A stretch of 64,000 nucleotides of DNA from positions 496,001-560,000 of the forward strand of contig JAPFBL010000049.1 of assembly GCA_026182355.1 (NCBI GenBank), written 5' to 3'. Of this stretch, positions 47,700 through 58,316 are shown piece after piece. This DNA is from Hermatobates lingyangjiaoensis (taxonomy: Eukaryota > Arthropoda > Insecta > Hemiptera > Hermatobatidae). Position 1 is the stretch's first letter. Each line of letters starts with the position of its first letter. The translations under genes were made by a program, and so were the position numbers. Under the pieces are notes generated by a model. The model had not been told where the DNA came from. It was given only the letters and a program-made list of their open reading frames with translations, and did no database searches.

Positions 47700-47800
47700 T
47701 TTATAATATATATATAACCTACTAACATAACAAGATTTCGATCATCCTAGATCATCATCAGGTTGATGATGCCGTGATTGTGGTTCACTTTAATGAAACA
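47700..47800 (-). mobile_element. PLE end, family I, next to TA run
   Basis: A hammerhead-bearing segment on the minus strand whose 3' side (ATGTTAGTAGGTTA) meets TA repeats at 47704-47716. No coding sequence attached. Confidence 0.5.
47725..47775 (-). ncRNA. Hammerhead ribozyme, family I
   Basis: Minus strand: CTGATGA (47755-47761), extra T, stem II GATC / GATC (47740-47743 with 47750-47753), GAAA (47736-47739). Next bases TCTTG lack a clear palindromic stem III; two bases may be lost relative to an AGATCT type. Core present, cleavage site uncertain. Confidence 0.55.
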
Positions 47801-50040
47801 TGTCTTAAGAAATATCTGCTAGCTATTTACAGACTCATACATGTACGAATACATACACAAACACCCGCACACACACACATTAATATATATTTAAACTCAC
47901 ATAGGGAAAGCACTTACAAGTACTCACTTTTTTACACTTACCTAGGATAAAAAAAGGTCTCTTGATTGATGATCTCATATTATACGTTAGTTTAATGGCA
48001 AGAACTGAATCATTTAATTTTAGCCGTAACAATACAAATAATAATTAATATAAGTAGGTTTCAAGTTAACAACGGATTGCACCAAACTATGACTTTATGA
48101 AGATACGAGAATACGCTTTCTTATACATTTTTTTTTTATCAAAAATGACAAGTCAATAATTTTAGTCACCTCATCTTCCAGCAATACCAACTTTAGCGGT
48201 ACTTAGAATGAAATTATTTTGTACATCCTCGTAGATCGTGATTTCCCGCTAAGTGATTTAAACTCTACTCTTAGATCATGAATTTATTTGCACTCCAACC
48301 AGGTGGTATCCTTGAGTCGACCCAGAGTGATCGATCTTCGAGCGATTCAGGCCAATTTCATACCGTCTTTTCTATCAACTCAAGCCACTATACACTTTGG
48401 CTTTAACTTTTATTGTAACCTCAGAACGTAGTTAATTTGAATATATTTATTAGTTATAACTAACCTAATTACTTTTCTTTTGATCGTTTCTATTAATATC
48501 TTATACTAACGTTTTGAGGAATTCATATTGCCATTTTAAAACACAAAGTTATCCTACAAAAGTAATAAATATGAATTACGAGTATATTTCTTCTTTCTGC
48601 CAAAAATTGTCAACCATCTATGGGTTTGTTGAAGAGATTCTCCAAATATTGATTGAGAGAAATAGGTATAGAAGTTTGACCCAATAAATGTTTCATGTAG
48701 TAAGTAGATAAAATATTGTACAAAATATGTTTTCCAGGAACTAGTCATAAAATTGTTTATTAAACATGGAAAGTGGTTAGAAATATACCAAAAGCAAAGG
48801 AATATTTAACATGCTAAGTTAATCGAATGCTAGCTTTAACTATTCACATCGGTGTAAGTTAAATGTTAATGTTCATCAGATGTCTACAGTAGCAATTGAT
48901 TAAAGTTTAAATTCAGCATGTTCTACATTGTAATTTACAAAGAAGGGAATGCATATTAGTCATTTACACTTTAGTAAACGTACAATTTCTCCAAACTTAA
49001 AATATTTAAATAATGTAAGCTACGAATTGTATAATTTAAAACAAATGTATTTTGGATACCTTCAACTGAATAGCAATATTTCTTGAGAATATTGTGCACA
49101 ATGTTTTTGTTTAAGTTTGATATTAGCATATCTGTTAAATGCAATTTAAATCCCTGAAAGTATTTCACATTACACAAACTACTATGTAGTTCTTTTTAGA
49201 TCGTTGTAAGTAATGATCTGTGATCATGGGTAAAGATCGATATTAATATTTGGATACTTACAGAATTTAAAATTATTTTTAGGAAGAAGTTTGGATTTCT
49301 GCGGATTCATTTTTAAAAATGGCCTCTTCTATGTGGCCATTTTTAATTATAGTAGTCATAAATATAGTCCTTTCTGTGGAAACTTGCAGTATTCATTTCC
49401 AGTAATACTACTTCATGGAAAGGTACTTTATATAAAAACAAGTACAATTTCTTTTCATTCTTGTGGTTGTTTTGCGGACTAAAATTGTTTTATATAAGGG
49501 TAATTACATCTGATTTTAAAAAAAAATGTATGGATTTTAGAATATTTTGAGGTATATTATAATACTAGAAAAGATAAAAAATAGATTTCCGTTTATCTCC
49601 TGCTGGATTTGTTCACCTCCTGCTCTTATTAAAATTACAAACTTAAAAATAATTAATTTATTAAAAGTAAATTTATTTTTAAAAATTAGGTTAATATTTG
49701 GTCACCATTTATTCAATGAAATAATTATTATTTTAATAATTCAATTATAAAAAAGTATGTCATTCATACTTTTTATAATATAATAAATGTAATATTTTAT
49801 TCTAATAAAAATTTTATGACAATATTTGTACATATCAATGATTTATCACATACATTAAAAGAGAATACTATATCTTTATTCTATATATGCACACTATATA
49901 TGTATATACCTACTACAATAAGAGTATTCTCTTATTTGTAACTTTTTACACTTTTTATTTACGTTTGATTTTTGAATGATTGTATTATTTCTTATATTTC
50001 CTCAGTTTTGTAGACCTATCAAAAAGGATTTCAATAAAAA
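47801..50040. other. AT-rich sequence, no gene seen
   Basis: Several 60-68-codon frames (for example 49291-49482 plus, 48971-49177 minus) lack any recognisable pattern. Confidence 0.45.
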
Positions 50041-50174
50041 CCGATACGTTGGCAATGAGAGTTTAATTTGAACCTGGAGAACTGACCGAATTCTGATAAA
50101 CTTTTATTTTGTTTATATATATATATCAGCTCAAAAACGAAGAAAAGCAACACACAGAGAAAGAGACAGACTTA

Positions 50175-50222
50175 CAAACTCAAATTTTCAGATAATCTGT
50201 CTTCAGGAGAAAAGAGGATGGG
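50175..50222 (-). ncRNA. Hammerhead ribozyme, PLE family D, intact core
   Basis: Minus strand: CTGAAGA (50200-50206), extra C, stem II AGAT / ATCT, GAAA (50186-50189), palindromic AATT, U, cut between 50182 and 50181. GAG/CTC pairs form proximal stem I. Stem II differs in sequence from other D copies yet stays paired. Confidence 0.8.
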
Positions 50223-50284
50223 CGACCAAGCACGCCGGAAACACAACGGCAGAAAACCGTCCCGGCAACCAACTGTGCTTGATC

Positions 50285-50340
50285 GCCCATTCTCTTTTCT
50301 CCTGAAGACGGATCATTCGAAAATTTGAGTTTGTAAGTGT
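50285..50340 (+). ncRNA. Hammerhead ribozyme, PLE family D, intact core
   Basis: CTGAAGA (50302-50308), extra C, stem II GGA / TTC with one wobble, GAAA (50319-50322), AATT, predicted cut after U50326, GAG/CTC stem I. The core is intact but stem II is weaker than in the left arm. Confidence 0.75.
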
Positions 50341-50440
50341 GTCTCATTCTCTGTGTGTTGCTTTTCTTCGTTTTTGAGCTGATTTGCGTCCAGTTTGGAT
50401 CGTTTTTTCGAATTTTGAGTGATATATATATATATATATA

Positions 50441-51350
50441 CAAAGTAGGTTTGGAGGCTATGCGGGAGTCTTTGAGCAGTAGGCCTTTACCTCACTCAAC
50501 TTCTTCTAACTTGTTTCTTCGTCTTGCCGACTTTGTTCTGGGGCATAACTCCTTCCAGTTCGATGTTGAATTCTATCTTCAGATCAGTACTCCATCTGAC
50601 CGTAAAATCAACATAGATATATTAAAAAAGAAATTCAAGGAGCGTGGCTACCCTTCTCGCATGTTAGAAAATCGTATTGTCCCAGCACATGTCCCCTACT
50701 CCCCACGAATAAAGAGAGACCGTAGTGATTTAGTATCCCTTATGACTGACTATTTTCCCAGAACCCACAGGTTGGGTAAATTAATAAAGGAACTCTATCC
50801 AATCCTGTCCTCTTCCTCAACCACCTCATCAGTATTTAACAAACTTCCTAAAATGTGCTATCGTAGACCTCCCAGTATTGGAAACTTGCTCTGGCGTAGA
50901 GCCATTAAACAATCCCGACCGGGGTGAGGCATTCTGGTTTGCAGCAATGCGAACGACGTGGGTGCCTTACCTGCCCCATAATCAATCCAGCCACTTCTTT
51001 TACTTCCCCTCAAATCCAAACTGTTATTATATATCTAATTCTTCCTCATCCATTTCTAGTGATAGCGTCTACTGTCTATAATATATTCGGTGTGATGTGT
51101 TCTATGTAGGCTTAACAACTACTATGTTCAGGGTACGTTTCAATAATCATAGGTCTTCTGCACGTGACTGCACACTACCAGTTGCTATTCTTGCTAATTC
51201 TCAGCCTGAGCATCAATGATTGTTCAGAGTTCAAATACTTAAAACTGTCCCTCCACACATCAGATCCGTAACTTTAAGAACTTCTGAAGAAGCCCATATA
51301 TGGCTCTTAGGAACTCGTTCAAATCCGGGCATCAACCTGAACCGTTAAAC
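50441..51350 (+). pseudogene. PLE family D, RT-connector-endonuclease remnant
   Basis: The first 55 codons resemble the RT just before motif B (ADFVLGHNSFQFD, then FYLQIS). They jump straight to the connector (INIDILKKKFKERGYPSRML, then DYFPRTHRLGKLIKELYPIL), so the RT catalytic YxDD part is deleted. A frameshift near 50925 moves the frame to GLQQCERRGCLTCPIINP (Cys motif). Another leads to VYCL, a stop, CDVFYVGLTTTMFRVRFNNH (YVG and the following Arg helix), and after one more break EEAHIWLLGTRSNPGINL. At least three frame breaks and two stops make it non-functional. Confidence 0.8.
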
Positions 51351-51584
51351 AGTATTCACAGGTGAATTTTTCTTAAATTTAATTTTTTTTCTTCTGTTTT
51401 ATTATTTCATAACTCTCTGCTCTTTTGAATTTTATGTTTATGAAGATTTCTTTTTATTATTAATGTTATTATTATTATACTTTTTCGCGTTACTATTCTT
51501 CTTCAGCATTCCTACTACTTTTTTCATTTTCGTTATGGCCAACCTGTATATGTTCTATGAAGTTGTCCAGTTGGCTTTCGTCTT

Positions 51585-51655
51585 CTAGCCACTCAACTTC
51601 CTTTCCAGAGGACTATCGTTAAAAGGGTCGAAATATTGAACTTGAGTCCTAGTTT
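51585..51655 (+). ncRNA. Hammerhead relic in the family D 3' end
   Basis: CAGAGGA (51606-51612, U4 changed), a long poorly paired stem II, GAAA (51630-51633), ATAT and U51637, as in family E. CTCAACTTC (51592-51600) pairs with GAACTTGAG (51638-51646) with one mismatch, giving a clear stem I. It is inactive by the core change. Confidence 0.6.
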
Positions 51656-51677
51656 CTGTTTCTCATTCGGGTTTCTC

Positions 51678-51713
51678 AAACTTTTTAAAGTATATATATA
51701 TACTTTAAAAAGT
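51678..51713. repeat. Palindrome centred on TATATATA
   Basis: AAACTTTTTAAAGTA on the left and its exact inverse on the right of TATATATA. Two copies of the same 3' end meet tail to tail across the microsatellite. Confidence 0.8.
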
Positions 51714-51745
51714 TTATATATATTTTATATATATATATATATATA

Positions 51746-51836
51746 ACAGTTCACATAAACACGTGAAATAAGAATCAATGATCAAACCACAATATGAAAT
51801 GGGAAAACAATACTAAGATCTGTGGTTTGGTCATTG

Positions 51837-51838
<2 letters not shown>
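51746..51838. mobile_element. PLE family A, short head-to-head pair
   Basis: The left arm (minus) holds the family A tail up to AAGATCT, the ribozyme stem III. The right arm (plus) is only GTGGTTTGGTCATTGAT. Both sides are (TA)n (51722-51745 and 51839-51874). No core is left. Confidence 0.75.

Positions 51839-51874
<36 letters not shown>
51839..51874. repeat. (TA)18 microsatellite
   Basis: Uninterrupted TA repeat between a family A and a family B end. Confidence 0.95.
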
Positions 51875-51879
<5 letters not shown>

Positions 51880-52050
51880 AAATTTTCAAAAGAACACACA
51901 GAAAAGAAATCACTGAACTTACTACTATATTTCGATATCCTCGTCGTCAGGAATAGATGTGAATCGCTCCAAAGGCTGATAACGACTGGCTTGGCGTTCA
52001 AACTGAAGCACTCAAACAGTGTAGCCAACTTTCGGAGGGAAGGGTGACAA
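51875..52050 (-). mobile_element. PLE family B, truncated end
   Basis: Minus-strand end with tail (TTCTTTTGAAAATTTTAG) against (TA)n, intact-core hammerhead and about 80 bases of upstream sequence. Confidence 0.7.
51905..51970 (-). ncRNA. Hammerhead ribozyme, PLE family B
   Basis: Minus strand: CTGACGA (51944-51950), extra C, stem II GA / TC with a 5-nt loop (three pairs if the extra C pairs with G12), GAAA (51930-51933), ATAT, A, cut between 51926 and 51925. Core intact, stem II short. Confidence 0.65.
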
Positions 52051-52139
52051 GGAAGATAAAGAAATAAAAGCCAAATAAAAATTAAATGAATGAAAACATT
52101 TATCTAAAATAAAATTAAAAGCTAATAACCTCAAAAAGC

Positions 52140-52660
52140 TGTCCAATAACCTCATTACATTTTTGGATGTCAGCGTCACCTACGATGAGGTCATCTTTCA
52201 GCATCTGTACGTATCAAACCAACTAACGCCCAGCAGTATCTTCATTTCAGTAGTTGTCATCCCTCCCACGTAAAGAAAGCTATCCCTAGATCATTGTCCA
52301 TACGCTTCCATAAAATTTGTAGCAGAATAAAAGATCGTTACTTCCAAATAGATTTATTGAAACAAAAATTTGTTGACCGAGGTTAATGAATGCCCCTAAT
52401 TTCATTAATAATCGTATATTCCCTGCAGACGTACATCATAATTCAGGTCCTAGGAGGGATCGCAGTGACTCTACTTTCGTCATCACCACTTATTTTCCTG
52501 GTGCTCATAGGCTGGGTGCAGTTATCAGGGAGTTTTTCCCTATACTTTCTTCTTCCTCCTATACTTCTTCAGTCTTTAGTGAGGCACCTTCCATTTCCTA
52601 TCGCAAACCTGCTAATCTTCATATACCAGTATGTTAATATACTATAGTATATTAATATAC
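52140..52660 (+). pseudogene. PLE family D/B-type RT thumb and connector remnant
   Basis: Plus strand, with frame breaks. ITFLDVSVTYDEVIFQHLYV is the RT segment after motif D, with the FLDV phrase usual in PLEs. After a frameshift come KPTNAQQYLHFSSCHPSHVK, KAIPRSLSIR and RYFQIDLLKQKFVDRGY. After another come FINNRIFPADVHHNSGPRRD, TYFPGAHRLGAVIREFFPIL and SVFSEAPSISYRKP. This lines up residue by residue with the connector at 50600-50880. The endonuclease is missing: the copy jumps to a TA run at 52634-52660 and a family B tail. Confidence 0.75.
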
Positions 52661-52787
52661 ATATTTTATATAGCAGTGAAGTTTGCTTGTCAACGAGAGT
52701 ACTTCACACCTCTTTCCGATGACGACGGATGTCGAAATATCGTAGTGAGTTCTGTAGTGTCTTTCTGTGTTCTTTCCTATGCGTTAA

Positions 52788-52791
<4 letters not shown>
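52661..52791 (+). mobile_element. PLE family B, 3' end with hammerhead
   Basis: CCGATGA (52716-52722, U4 to C), extra C, stem II GAC / GTC, GAAA (52734-52737), ATAT, predicted cut after C52741, then GTAGTGAGTTCTGTAGTG and tail TTCTTTCCTATGCGTTAAAG to (TA)n. The tail matches 17201-17250 and 57907-57955 in reverse. The U4 change probably inactivates the ribozyme. Confidence 0.7.

Positions 52792-52824
<33 letters not shown>
52792..52824. repeat. (TA)n microsatellite
   Basis: About 16 TA units directly after the family B tail. Confidence 0.95.
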
Positions 52825-52828
<4 letters not shown>

Positions 52829-53285
52829 CTTAAAAACCATTTAATGAACTAAAAAAATTAAGCCAAGACTCTGCGACTTATGTAATTTATATTACTACTT
52901 ATGACAAATAATTTTCTAAAATGTCTATTGTAATAAAAAGTAGAATAAATTCAATGTATTATTTAATATGCATGTTGTTTTTCATTCAAAAATAAAAAAG
53001 AGAGCCCTTTGTGGAGAGGACTTAGATAATGAAATTTTGTTACTTGGCAATTGAATTTTTTAGGAAAGTAGTTCTCACTTCGTTTGGCTTAGATCGTGTC
53101 AGTGTGGCGAATGATGTGTGCAAAAATGTTACTCTGATCCCTACAAGATAACAATATATGTGTGAAATCCTATCAATTTTGTAGTATCCTTGTTTATTGT
53201 TTTCAAATCATTAAAAAGAGTTATTCAAATTATTAAATAAATTCTACATTACTTTTTGCTACATAATATTTAGCCCATATAGGTT
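52825..53285. other. AT-rich sequence, no gene seen
   Basis: Nothing recognised. Confidence 0.5.
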
Positions 53286-53573
53286 AATCTCACTAGAAAC
53301 ACATAGGCCAAACATGGGTCTTTTGTGATACCACCTGATATTACATTGTGAGTCCTAAATTTTCGCTAACTCAATTGTATTCAGAGCAGGGATCTTTAAC
53401 GAGTACCTGACATCATACAAGCTTGGGAACGACAACGACTTAACGTCCTCTCCAAGCTATAATATGCTCAGATTTATTAACTCTCACCTGAATAAACAGA
53501 GTACAGAATGGGTATTGAACCCTTGATCTACCAGTCCAGAGGAGAACATGTTGCCACTGGGCTACCCTGGCCT
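53286..53573 (-). repeat. tRNA-derived SINE, copy 4
   Basis: Minus-strand copy with tRNA-like head at 53545-53573 and the body phrases AGTTAGCGAAAATTTAGGAC and CTCGTTAAAGATCCCTGCTC. The 3' part is diverged (TTAACCTATATGGG end). Confidence 0.8.
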
Positions 53574-53935
53574 CTTCTCCCATAAAACGCTGCTTTCATA
53601 AAATTGAATATAAAATGCCATTTTGTTTTTCATAGTAAAAAGAAACCCCTTCAAAGAATCTAACTGAATTTAGTTATTCGATTAAAACTGAACATTAGTT
53701 CTCAGTAAATTTAGATATTACATAGAACAATTATATAGTTCAACGGTTCTCCTAATTTCTAGAATATTAATATTAACATCTTTTTTGATTTTGTTTTTCT
53801 TATTTACTATCATATTTCATACAATTTACACATATATTATATATTATGTGATGCAATTATTGCATCTCGGTCAAAATTTGAACAACAGATTTCAATAAAA
53901 TTATGTAATTGTAAATATGAGATTATAAATTGATC
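53574..53935. other. AT-rich sequence, no gene seen
   Basis: Nothing recognised. Confidence 0.5.
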
Positions 53936-54679
<744 letters not shown>

Positions 54680-54681
54680 TA

Positions 54682-55587
54682 CGAGGTGTGTAAATAAAGT
54701 AGTGAGACTGGCAACGTCGCTTTCGATCTGGCAACGCTGGAGACGCGTGGTCTTGAGTAGCGTCAGCTGCACGTGTGATGCGCCTCCAGTATGAATCTGA
54801 ACTCGCCACAGTCATTTGTTTGTCCGTAGCGTTGGTTTTCGTGAAATGGTTTTTTCTTGAGCGTTTTAAAAATGAGTGACCTCATTGCGGTGTGCAATCA
54901 AATTTTGCTTCAGACTTGGACATAATGCAACCGAAACTTTTGAAAAACTTCAGGAGGCCTATGGAGAACGTGTTTTATCAAGGGCACAGGTTTTTCGGTG
55001 GTTTAAGGAATTTTCAGAAGGAAGAGAGTCGATTGAAGATGAACCACGAAGCGGAAGGCCTTCAAGTGCAAACACCGATGAAAATGTCAACAGAGTACGG
55101 AACCTTGTGCGTTCAGATCGACGCTTGACAGTCAGAATGATCGGGGAACAGTTGAATTTGAATCACACCTCCGTTCATCACATTTTGACCAACGAATTGG
55201 AGATGAGAAAAATTTGTGCGAAAATGGTTCCGAAAAACCCATCTCAATAAACGAGTTTTTGGCCAGTAAAAACATTCCTGTTGCTCCTCAGCCTCCTTAT
55301 TCACCAGACTTGAGTCCTTGTGACTTTTTCCTCTTCCCGAGATTGAAAAATCACCTCAAGGGAACTCATTTCGGGACACTACAAAACATACAAACTGCTG
55401 TAACCGACCAGCTGAAGGCCATTCCAGAATCCGAGTTCCAGCAATGCTACAATGATTGGAAGGACAGTCTCCAGCGCTGTGTGGCTTCCGAAGGGAACTA
55501 TTTTGAAGGTGACAATATCACATTGTAATTATATTTGAATAGAAAATTTAAAAAAAATCAGTCTCACTACTTTATTTATACACCTCG
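54682..55587 (+). mobile_element. mariner-family transposon, internal deletion derivative
   Basis: A 906-bp element flanked by TA duplications (54680-54681 and 55588-55589). Terminal inverted repeats are 29 bp (54682-54710 and 55559-55587) with one mismatch. TA target plus inverted ends plus mariner transposase pieces define the family. Full mariners are about 1.3 kb, so roughly 0.4-0.5 kb is missing from the middle. Confidence 0.95.
54872..55528 (+). pseudogene. mariner transposase, deleted and frameshifted
   Basis: The N-terminal part (54876-55247) holds the paired helix-turn-helix DNA-binding region: IKFCFRLGHNATETFEKLQE, RAQVFRWFKEF, EDEPRSGRPS and the second HTH near LNLNHTSVHHIL. It ends at MVPKNPSQ and a TAA. 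In another frame the C-terminal part follows: NEFLASKNIP, then QPPYSPDLSPCDFFLFPRLK, whose Asp (55322-55324) is the third catalytic residue of the D,D34D triad. The first two catalytic Asp lie in the deleted middle. The nearest ATG (54872) is in a third frame, so the start is also shifted. No transposase can be made, but the ends could still be mobilised by a relative. Confidence 0.9.
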
Positions 55588-55589
55588 TA

Positions 55590-57088
55590 TGTCAACCAAA
55601 ATATACTTAACACTATAATAAATGTTTTAAGGAATTTAATTTAAGTTCTGAAAAGGGTATCCTTATTATGAAGTAAATGAAAGCCTTATGATTTGTCCCA
55701 CGTATTCTATTCATTATCTACTATTATTAATTAATAATAAGAGAGAGTGCTAATGCTTACTTTTTCAAAGTAAGCCAGATCATAAAAAAATAAATGAATT
55801 AGTAAAAACATTTTCTTCTTCACTATTTGAGAAATGAAACCTTGTTATTTTCGAAAGAACATTTTATCCATCTAGAAGTTAGGGAGTTTTTAATTTTCAA
55901 ACGTTTGCAACTTACAATACAATATTTTATATTAATGAAACATAGAGTTTGGGGTTAAAGTTTCAGAAACTTTCAAATTCATTAGTGTATTTTGTTCCAC
56001 AGTTCAAATAATAGATGTTATTCATAGCTGCTGTGTAGAGTTGGTTTATTAGAAACACTGTCGTTTTTCATCACCAAGCCACATGTTCCGTAGTTTTTAT
56101 TTCGCAATGAACATTGGAATATTGATTGTTGTCAGCAACAGTTTTAATTAAGATACAAACACAGTCCAAACAATAACACAGTCGGCTATTACTTCGTTGG
56201 CTATGATATTCAACGACTGCTTAAATTATAAAATGAAATATTAATTGTTCTTCAATCTCATTTGAACTTATTTCACTTCACCTATCAAATAAAACAACCA
56301 CAGTACATATAAATAAAGTATTAATTATCATTCTGCACATAAACTATGTACGAGTATATAATCAGTGCGGTTTACTTTTTTCATAAGTGCTAATATTAAT
56401 CTTAAAGTTTTTAATTTTACCAATTAAATAATGGATAAACAAATTAGATATAACTCAGCAAAAAGTTGTCCTAATAATTGCATAAAGCAAATAATGGATC
56501 TTAATAGTGACATCAACTATAACAAACTAAGTCATCCTAAACTAAAGACATTTTTCCCTACAGTGACCTGTTACTACAAATCTCTCAAAGTATTACATAA
56601 ATGTTCCATATAAACAGAACATGAATATAAATTGATTAAGAATTACGTATTCAATCAATTATGGATTCAGAACTCTTTTGGAACTTAAAACTCCTGGTAT
56701 AGTATTCATTAAGATCAAAAGTATTTAGAAAAATTCTGGAGCGGCCTACACGCAACTTTGCTATAAGTAATTAAATATCAAACTAGTTAACCACATAATC
56801 TGTTTGTCAACTTAAAAGCTTATCATTCAATCATCTGTCAAATTGTTACATCTTATTGAAAAAAAAATATTGTTTTGTTGTTTAAAAAATAGGATATTTT
56901 TTCTTTTATTTTTTCATAGATTAAATCAGAAATGTGTAGTTTATATCACTGTTTTAAAGTCCTATCTATTTAGCCAAGATAGGGGTATCTAATATCATTC
57001 CATCGTATTCTCTTAGTCTCATTATTTATTTAAAAAATTTCAAACACCAAGGGATTCATTAACTAAGCAAAGAAATGAATTAGAAACA
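55590..57088. other. AT-rich sequence, no gene seen
   Basis: Only short chance frames, such as 56431-56613. Confidence 0.5.
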
Positions 57089-57335
57089 TTATTATTGTGG
57101 TTTGATCATTGATATATATATTTATATAAGAATCAATGATTAAACCACAAATGAAATGGGAAAACAAAACTAAGATCATTCAACCGTAACAAATGGTCTT
57201 TGTCAGAGTCAAAAACCCAACTGAGTTGAGTTGTTACCCAACGAGACGGCTTGTTACGGTTGAAAGATCTTAGTCTTGTTTTCCCATTTCATTTGCAGTT
57301 TGATCATTGATTTTCACGTGTTTATATGAAATCTT
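57089..57335. mobile_element. PLE family A, degenerate head-to-head pair
   Basis: A small tail fragment (57093-57112, ATTGTGGTTTGATCATTGAT) runs into TA, followed by a left arm (minus, 57131-57225) and right arm (plus, 57240-57335). The left core reads CTGACAA (G8 to A). The right core has lost CTGACGA up to ACGAGACGGC but keeps GAAAGATCTTAGTC. Both ribozymes should be dead. The right tail meets (TA)n 57336-57345. Confidence 0.75.
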
Positions 57336-57345
57336 TATATATATA

Positions 57346-57618
57346 CGAAAAGCAAACCTTTTCACATATTTTATTAAAAATTTAGCCTATTTTTATTCTT
57401 TCGTACTTCCTAGATACTTTTTCTAATTGCTTTATTAATGACTTTCACTGGTAAGGAAGAGAATTAACAAGCTCACCAAACGTTTTCATTTTATAAACCA
57501 ATATTTATTTTATACATTATTACATTAGCTGGTTTATTCTCTTCCATCCTAGTGGAATTCCTTAATCAGAAAATTGAAAAATGTATCTAGGTAGTACGAA
57601 AGAATAAAAATAGGAATA

Positions 57619-57620
<2 letters not shown>
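57346..57620. repeat. Foldback element between TA runs, unassigned
   Basis: Arms 57388-57430 and 57565-57616 are inverted copies (CCTATTTTTATTCTTTCGTAC, and TAGATACTTTTT / AAAAATGTATCTA). The centre holds a less perfect mirrored AAGGAAGAGAAT / ATTCTCTTCCATCC segment. The left side is TA at 57336-57345, the right side the long (TA)n. It resembles the PLE pairs in layout, but no clear hammerhead core was found. Confidence 0.6.

Positions 57621-57622
<2 letters not shown>

Positions 57623-57674
<52 letters not shown>
57623..57674. repeat. (TA)n microsatellite, about 25 units
   Basis: TA repeat with one phase slip at 57667, between the foldback and a family A pair. Confidence 0.95.
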
Positions 57675-57694
57675 GATTAAACCACAATAAGAAT

Positions 57695-57755
57695 GGGAAA
57701 ACAAGACTAAGATCTTTCAGCCGTAACAAGCGGTCTTCGTCAGAGTCAAAAACCC
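57695..57755 (-). ncRNA. Hammerhead ribozyme, PLE family A
   Basis: Minus strand: CTGACGA (57737-57743), GAAA, AGATCT, and stem I GACT/AGTC plus GGG/CCC all present. One stem II base differs (CGGCT instead of CGGTT), giving an A-C mismatch. Confidence 0.75.
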
Positions 57756-57771
57756 AACTGAACACTAGAAA

Positions 57772-57831
57772 GGTTTTTGACTCTGACGAAGACCGCTTGT
57801 TACGGTTGAAAGATCTTAGTCTTGTTTTCCC
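57772..57831 (+). ncRNA. Hammerhead ribozyme, PLE family A, intact core
   Basis: CTGACGA 57783-57789, stem II, GAAA 57808-57811, AGATCT, predicted cut after U57817, GACT/AGTC stem I. Confidence 0.85.
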
Positions 57832-57906
57832 ATTCTTATTGTGGTTTAATCATTGATTGTTGTTTCACGTGTTTATGTGAAATCTTTTTATATATATATA
57901 TATATA

Positions 57907-58033
57907 AACTTTAACAAATAGGAAAGAACACAGAAAGTCACTACAGAACTCACGTCGATATTTCGACATCCGTCCTCATCAAGAAGAAGTGCGAAGTACT
58001 TGTATTGAGAAGCAAACTGCTACTGTTTTATAT

Positions 58034-58040
<7 letters not shown>
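57907..58040 (-). mobile_element. PLE family B end with hammerhead relic
   Basis: Minus strand: tail TTCTTTCCTATTTGTTAAAG at the TA run, then GAAA (57961-57964), stem II GAC/GTC, and TTGATGA (57976-57982, C3 to U). The C3 change breaks a core contact with G8. Upstream sequence continues to the (TA)n at 58041-58084. Confidence 0.65.

Positions 58041-58084
<44 letters not shown>
58041..58084. repeat. (TA)22 microsatellite
   Basis: Uninterrupted TA repeat between family B and family A ends. Confidence 0.95.
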
Positions 58085-58088
<4 letters not shown>

Positions 58089-58303
58089 TAACATTCCACA
58101 TAAACACGTGAGATAACAATCAATGATTAAACTAGAATATAGAATGGGGAAGAAATATTAAAATCTTTTAACCACAACAAGCGGTCTTCGTCAGAGCGAA
58201 AAACCCAACAGAGTCAGTTGAGTTTTTGACTCTGACGAAGACCGCTTGTTGCGGTTGAAAGATCTTAGTCTTTTTTGCCCATTTCATAGTGTGGCATGAT
58301 TAT
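58085..58303. mobile_element. PLE family A, head-to-head pair
   Basis: The left arm (minus) has the full tail but a decayed ribozyme (TAAAA in place of GAAA). The right arm (plus) has an intact ribozyme and a diverged tail to (TA)n 58304-58316. The arms join near 58210-58220. Confidence 0.8.
58221..58280 (+). ncRNA. Hammerhead ribozyme, PLE family A, intact core
   Basis: CTGACGA 58232-58238, extra A, stem II GACCG/CGGTT with loop CTTGTTG, GAAA 58257-58260, AGATCT, predicted cut after U58266. The distal GGG/CCC pairing is lost, as the 5' side reads GAG. Confidence 0.8.
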
Positions 58304-58316
58304 TTATATATATATA

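Larger units (their letters stand above)
50076..50441. mobile_element. PLE family D, head-to-head pair plus an older end
   Basis: An older single end (50076-50112) stops at (TA)n 50113-50126. Then come the family D left arm (minus, about 50127-50250) and right arm (plus, about 50270-50421), mirror images including CAACACACAGAGA, the ribozyme, and GCGACCAAGCACG-type sequence. The right arm is longer and ends in GCGTCCAGTTTGGATCG...TTTTGAG before (TA)n 50422-50440. Confidence 0.8.
50441..51690 (+). mobile_element. PLE family D, internally deleted copy
   Basis: Plus-strand copy with an RT piece, connector, endonuclease, untranslated region and hammerhead relic, ending ...CTTTTTAAAG at (TA)n 51691-51702. 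The 5' end starts at (TA)n 50422-50440. Confidence 0.8.
57675..57888. mobile_element. PLE family A, head-to-head pair, well preserved
   Basis: The left arm (minus, 57675-57770) starts in the tail at ATGATTAAACC and reaches past the ribozyme to CTGAACACTAGA, the 3' untranslated sequence also seen at 28710-28725. The right arm (plus, 57771-57888) begins at GGTTTTTGAC and has the complete tail to (TA)n 57889-57906. Confidence 0.85.
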
